From an uncultured Arsenicibacter sp. (GTDB lineage: Bacteria; Bacteroidota; Bacteroidia; Cytophagales; Spirosomataceae): DNA of 64,000 nucleotides. Location: NCBI RefSeq assembly GCF_945952095.1, contig NZ_CAMFHL010000003.1:1-64000 (forward strand). Direction: 5' to 3'. Made by a program: the position numbers and the translations under genes. A model generated the notes under the pieces. The model saw nothing but the letters and a program-made list of their open reading frames with translations, made no database searches and was not told where the DNA came from. Below, piece after piece: positions 62,236 to 64,000 of this stretch (the first letter of the stretch is position 1; each line of letters opens with the position of its first letter).

Positions 62236-63717
62236 TCATCGTTCCAGCTTGAAGTCTTTATCGATCGCCGGTTTTTTCGGGGCGTTGGCAACGGCCCATC
62301 CGGTCAGATAGGCCCATCGGGTTACCTGCGCCAGCTTTTTCAGGTCAATGCGGTCGGGTTCGTCTTTCGGCGTATGGTAATCCGGATGCAGCAACGTCGT
62401 AAAGCAGATGGCCGGTACATTCAGCCGGGCATAGGGGAGGTGATCACTCCGGAAGTACCAGCCTTCGGGGTGATCAGCGCGGTCCCAGAGCGTATCCAGT
62501 TTAAAGGCCGGCCCCATGCGGTTGGCTGCCATAGCATAGTCAACCAGTTCTTTCGAGTTGCGGTGCGGTGGCTGGGAACCCAGCAGGGCTGCGCTGTCGG
62601 GGGCGTTTCGGCCGATCATTTCCAGATTCAGGACACCGGCAATGGACGCCAGCGGAACCGTAGGGTGAGCGGTGTAATACCGTGAACCGAGCAGACCACG
62701 TTCTTCGGCGCCGTGAAATACAAAGAGTACCGACCGCTTGCCGGGCTTCTGCGCAAACGCCCGCATCAGCGCAAGGGCGGCCGCACAGCCGGTGGCATTG
62801 TCATCGGCTCCGTTAAAAATTGAGTCTCCCGCTACGGCGCGGCGAATGCCATCATGGTCCTGATGGATACTGATCAGGACGTATTCCTTCTTCAATACCG
62901 GATCGGTGCCTTCCACCTTAGCAATGATGTTGACCGATGGGTAACTGAAACTCTCGACGTTGACAATGTTGGTAAACCGCTGACCGGGCTGCTTCACCCA
63001 CTCGATAGCGCGGGCAGGCAGCCAGATCGCCGGTGCCTGCGCAAACACCCGCGTGTTGGGGCCACCCGGTAAATCGTACCGGCCGAGTTCCAGGGCACTG
63101 CCAAACGTCTCGAACACACGCTGTGCCCGGTCGTCTGACACAATCAGCACCGCCACGGCACCCGCCTTGATCAGCTCTGCCGACCGGCGCTGGAACGTCG
63201 CGTTCATAAACCGGCGGAAGCTCATATCGGCCGTCGGGTTGCCGGAGAATTCAAACGCCACAGCCTTCCCTTTAATGTCCACATTGGCCAGCTCTTCCGG
63301 AGTTGCCTTGCCAACAAACACAAGCGGGGCATCAACAGAAGCAATGGCAGGAGTGATCACCAGTGCATCGCGGCCATATTCGAGCTGGCGGTTGCCGATG
63401 ATGAAGCGGCTGGTTTCGCTGATACGCGTCCGTTGCAGGTGAAAAAACTGGAAAAACGTCCCGTCGTCGCCGAGGGGTTTGAGGCCGATGGCGCGGGCCT
63501 GTTCGGCAATCCACATCGAGGCCTTGAGCTCATCGAGTGAACCCGCCTGGCGCCCCCGGAAGTGATCGTCGGAAAGGGCATAGAGGTCGCGTTTAAGATC
63601 GGCTTCCTTAATGGCAGAAAGCGCATTAGCCGCTGGTTTGGGCTGCGCTGCCAGCAAGCCCGGCAACAGGGTGCCCGCTGCGAGTAGCCGGCATACGGAT
63701 TTCAGTAGAAAATGCAT
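62236..63717 (-). CDS. M28-family zinc peptidase
   Basis: A 493-aa exported peptidase with a signal peptide (LLAAGTLLPGLLAAQ). A PA-like insert is visible before the catalytic part (AVAFEFSGNPTADMSFR). Co-catalytic zinc ligands are His in ISIHQDHDG, Asp in NGADDNATG, Glu-Glu in FHGAEERGLLGS, an acidic residue in NLEMIGRN and His in HPDYHTPKDE. The substrate specificity is unknown, probably aminopeptidase. It is 117 bp downstream of the amidase gene on the same strand. Confidence 0.93.
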   Translation of the reverse strand: MHFLLKSVCRLLAAGTLLPGLLAAQPKPAANALSAIKEADLKRDLYALSDDHFRGRQAGSLDELKASMWIAEQARAIGLKPLGDDGTFFQFFHLQRTRISETSRFIIGNRQLEYGRDALVITPAIASVDAPLVFVGKATPEELANVDIKGKAVAFEFSGNPTADMSFRRFMNATFQRRSAELIKAGAVAVLIVSDDRAQRVFETFGSALELGRYDLPGGPNTRVFAQAPAIWLPARAIEWVKQPGQRFTNIVNVESFSYPSVNIIAKVEGTDPVLKKEYVLISIHQDHDGIRRAVAGDSIFNGADDNATGCAAALALMRAFAQKPGKRSVLFVFHGAEERGLLGSRYYTAHPTVPLASIAGVLNLEMIGRNAPDSAALLGSQPPHRNSKELVDYAMAANRMGPAFKLDTLWDRADHPEGWYFRSDHLPYARLNVPAICFTTLLHPDYHTPKDEPDRIDLKKLAQVTRWAYLTGWAVANAPKKPAIDKDFKLER

Positions 63718-63794
63718 TGTGCTGATGAAAACGGGAAAAATTCAGAAAGTAGGTTCAGGGTCCGAAAATACGATATTCAGCCGTGGAAAACGTA

Positions 63795-63816
63795 GAGCCG
63801 CAATATTTTGCGGCTC
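63795..63816. repeat. 9-bp hairpin between the amidase and M28 genes
   Basis: GAGCCGCAA (63795-63803) pairs with TTGCGGCTC (63808-63816), loop TATT, with no T-run. It is a possible attenuator or weak terminator. Confidence 0.5.
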
Positions 63817-63833
63817 CGGACAATGCGTTTTGC

Positions 63834-64000
63834 TTAATATACCAGCGCCGGTTTTGCCTTTCTTTTTTTAGACAGCGGCGGGGTTGAGGCCGGTGGTACA
63901 CGGTGATGGGTGGCCTGTTCGTAGGCATAGCACAGCTTAATCAGGGTCGGTTCGCTGAACGGCCGGCCGAAAAACTGAAGCCCCGCCGGCAGGTTACCGT
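63834..64000 (-). CDS. Amidase-family protein, C-terminal end only
   Basis: The last 55 codons of a minus-strand gene that continues past the window edge. The translation contains [20 protein letters not shown] and then [20 protein letters not shown], followed by a lysine-rich tail and TAA at 63834-63836. The pattern [27 protein letters not shown] is typical of the amidase (AS) family C-terminus. The start and substrate are not visible. Confidence 0.85.
   Translation of the reverse strand, partial: GNLPAGLQFFGRPFSEPTLIKLCYAYEQATHHRVPPASTPPLSKKRKAKPALVY

Overview
The window (about 53% G+C) comes from a chromosome of the Bacteroidota, most likely order Cytophagales and a Spirosoma/Fibrella-like relative. 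The evidence is a SusC/SusD pair, Bacteroidota promoters of the form TTTG - about 19 nt - TAnnTTTG, N-succinyl/N-acetylornithine-type carbamoyltransferase in an arg operon, ECF sigma/anti-sigma/fasciclin genes, GEVED, CSLREA and Ig-like secreted proteins, and many lipoproteins. The genus is an inference. About fifty protein genes and one tRNA are present; the first and last genes run off the window.

Layout. 1-16 kb: a RelA/SpoT homologue (cut by the left edge), tRNA-Leu(UAG), trigger factor, a small XRE regulator divergent from clpP, a Wzi-like outer-membrane protein, a ScyD-like lipoprotein, a YD-like lipoprotein, clpX, two tandem paralogous lipoproteins of unknown function, an alpha/beta hydrolase, the argD-argF'-argB operon and an NlpC/P60 hydrolase. 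16.2-16.8 kb is the only long gene-free stretch; it is AT-rich and carries three hairpins. 16.8-21.2 kb: a ROK regulator, a GH29 fucosidase and a GH20 hexosaminidase form a glycan-trimming operon. 21.3-37.3 kb is mostly minus strand: PBP1A, MsrB, fasciclin, uridine kinase, an exported enolase-superfamily enzyme divergent from an exported RraA-like protein, the sigma/anti-sigma/fasciclin group, Tex, a DUF6580 membrane protein, a CobS-like protein that lacks the expected catalytic motif, Uma2 and TrpB2. 37.4-49.6 kb: GNAT, a sorbosone-dehydrogenase-like lipoprotein, an MFS exporter, SusC/SusD, a DUF606 transporter, a haem-motif FG-GAP lipoprotein and a membrane protein/histidine kinase/response regulator operon. 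49.7-62.2 kb is an accessory-looking stretch: two unknown proteins, a phage-tail-collar protein, a 1670-aa propeller/CSLREA/Ig-like secreted protein, an HD hydrolase and a 1381-aa M43 metalloprotease with Ig-like repeats. 62.2-64 kb: an M28 peptidase and the C-terminus of an amidase.

How the parts fit. Trigger factor, ClpP and ClpX are the folding/proteolysis set, but clpP and clpX are separated by three envelope genes. The two giant secreted proteins share modules, including the same roughly 90-residue C-terminal domain, and one carries a recent 489-bp internal duplication. Intergenic regions are rich in inverted repeats built from short iterated words; one family occurs twice in the window. 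The items most worth a second look are the catalytic-motif-less CobS-like gene, the shared C-terminal module of the giant proteins, the exported enolase/RraA pair, the tandem lipoproteins and the intergenic repeat families. I saw no CRISPR array, transposase, rRNA or prophage.
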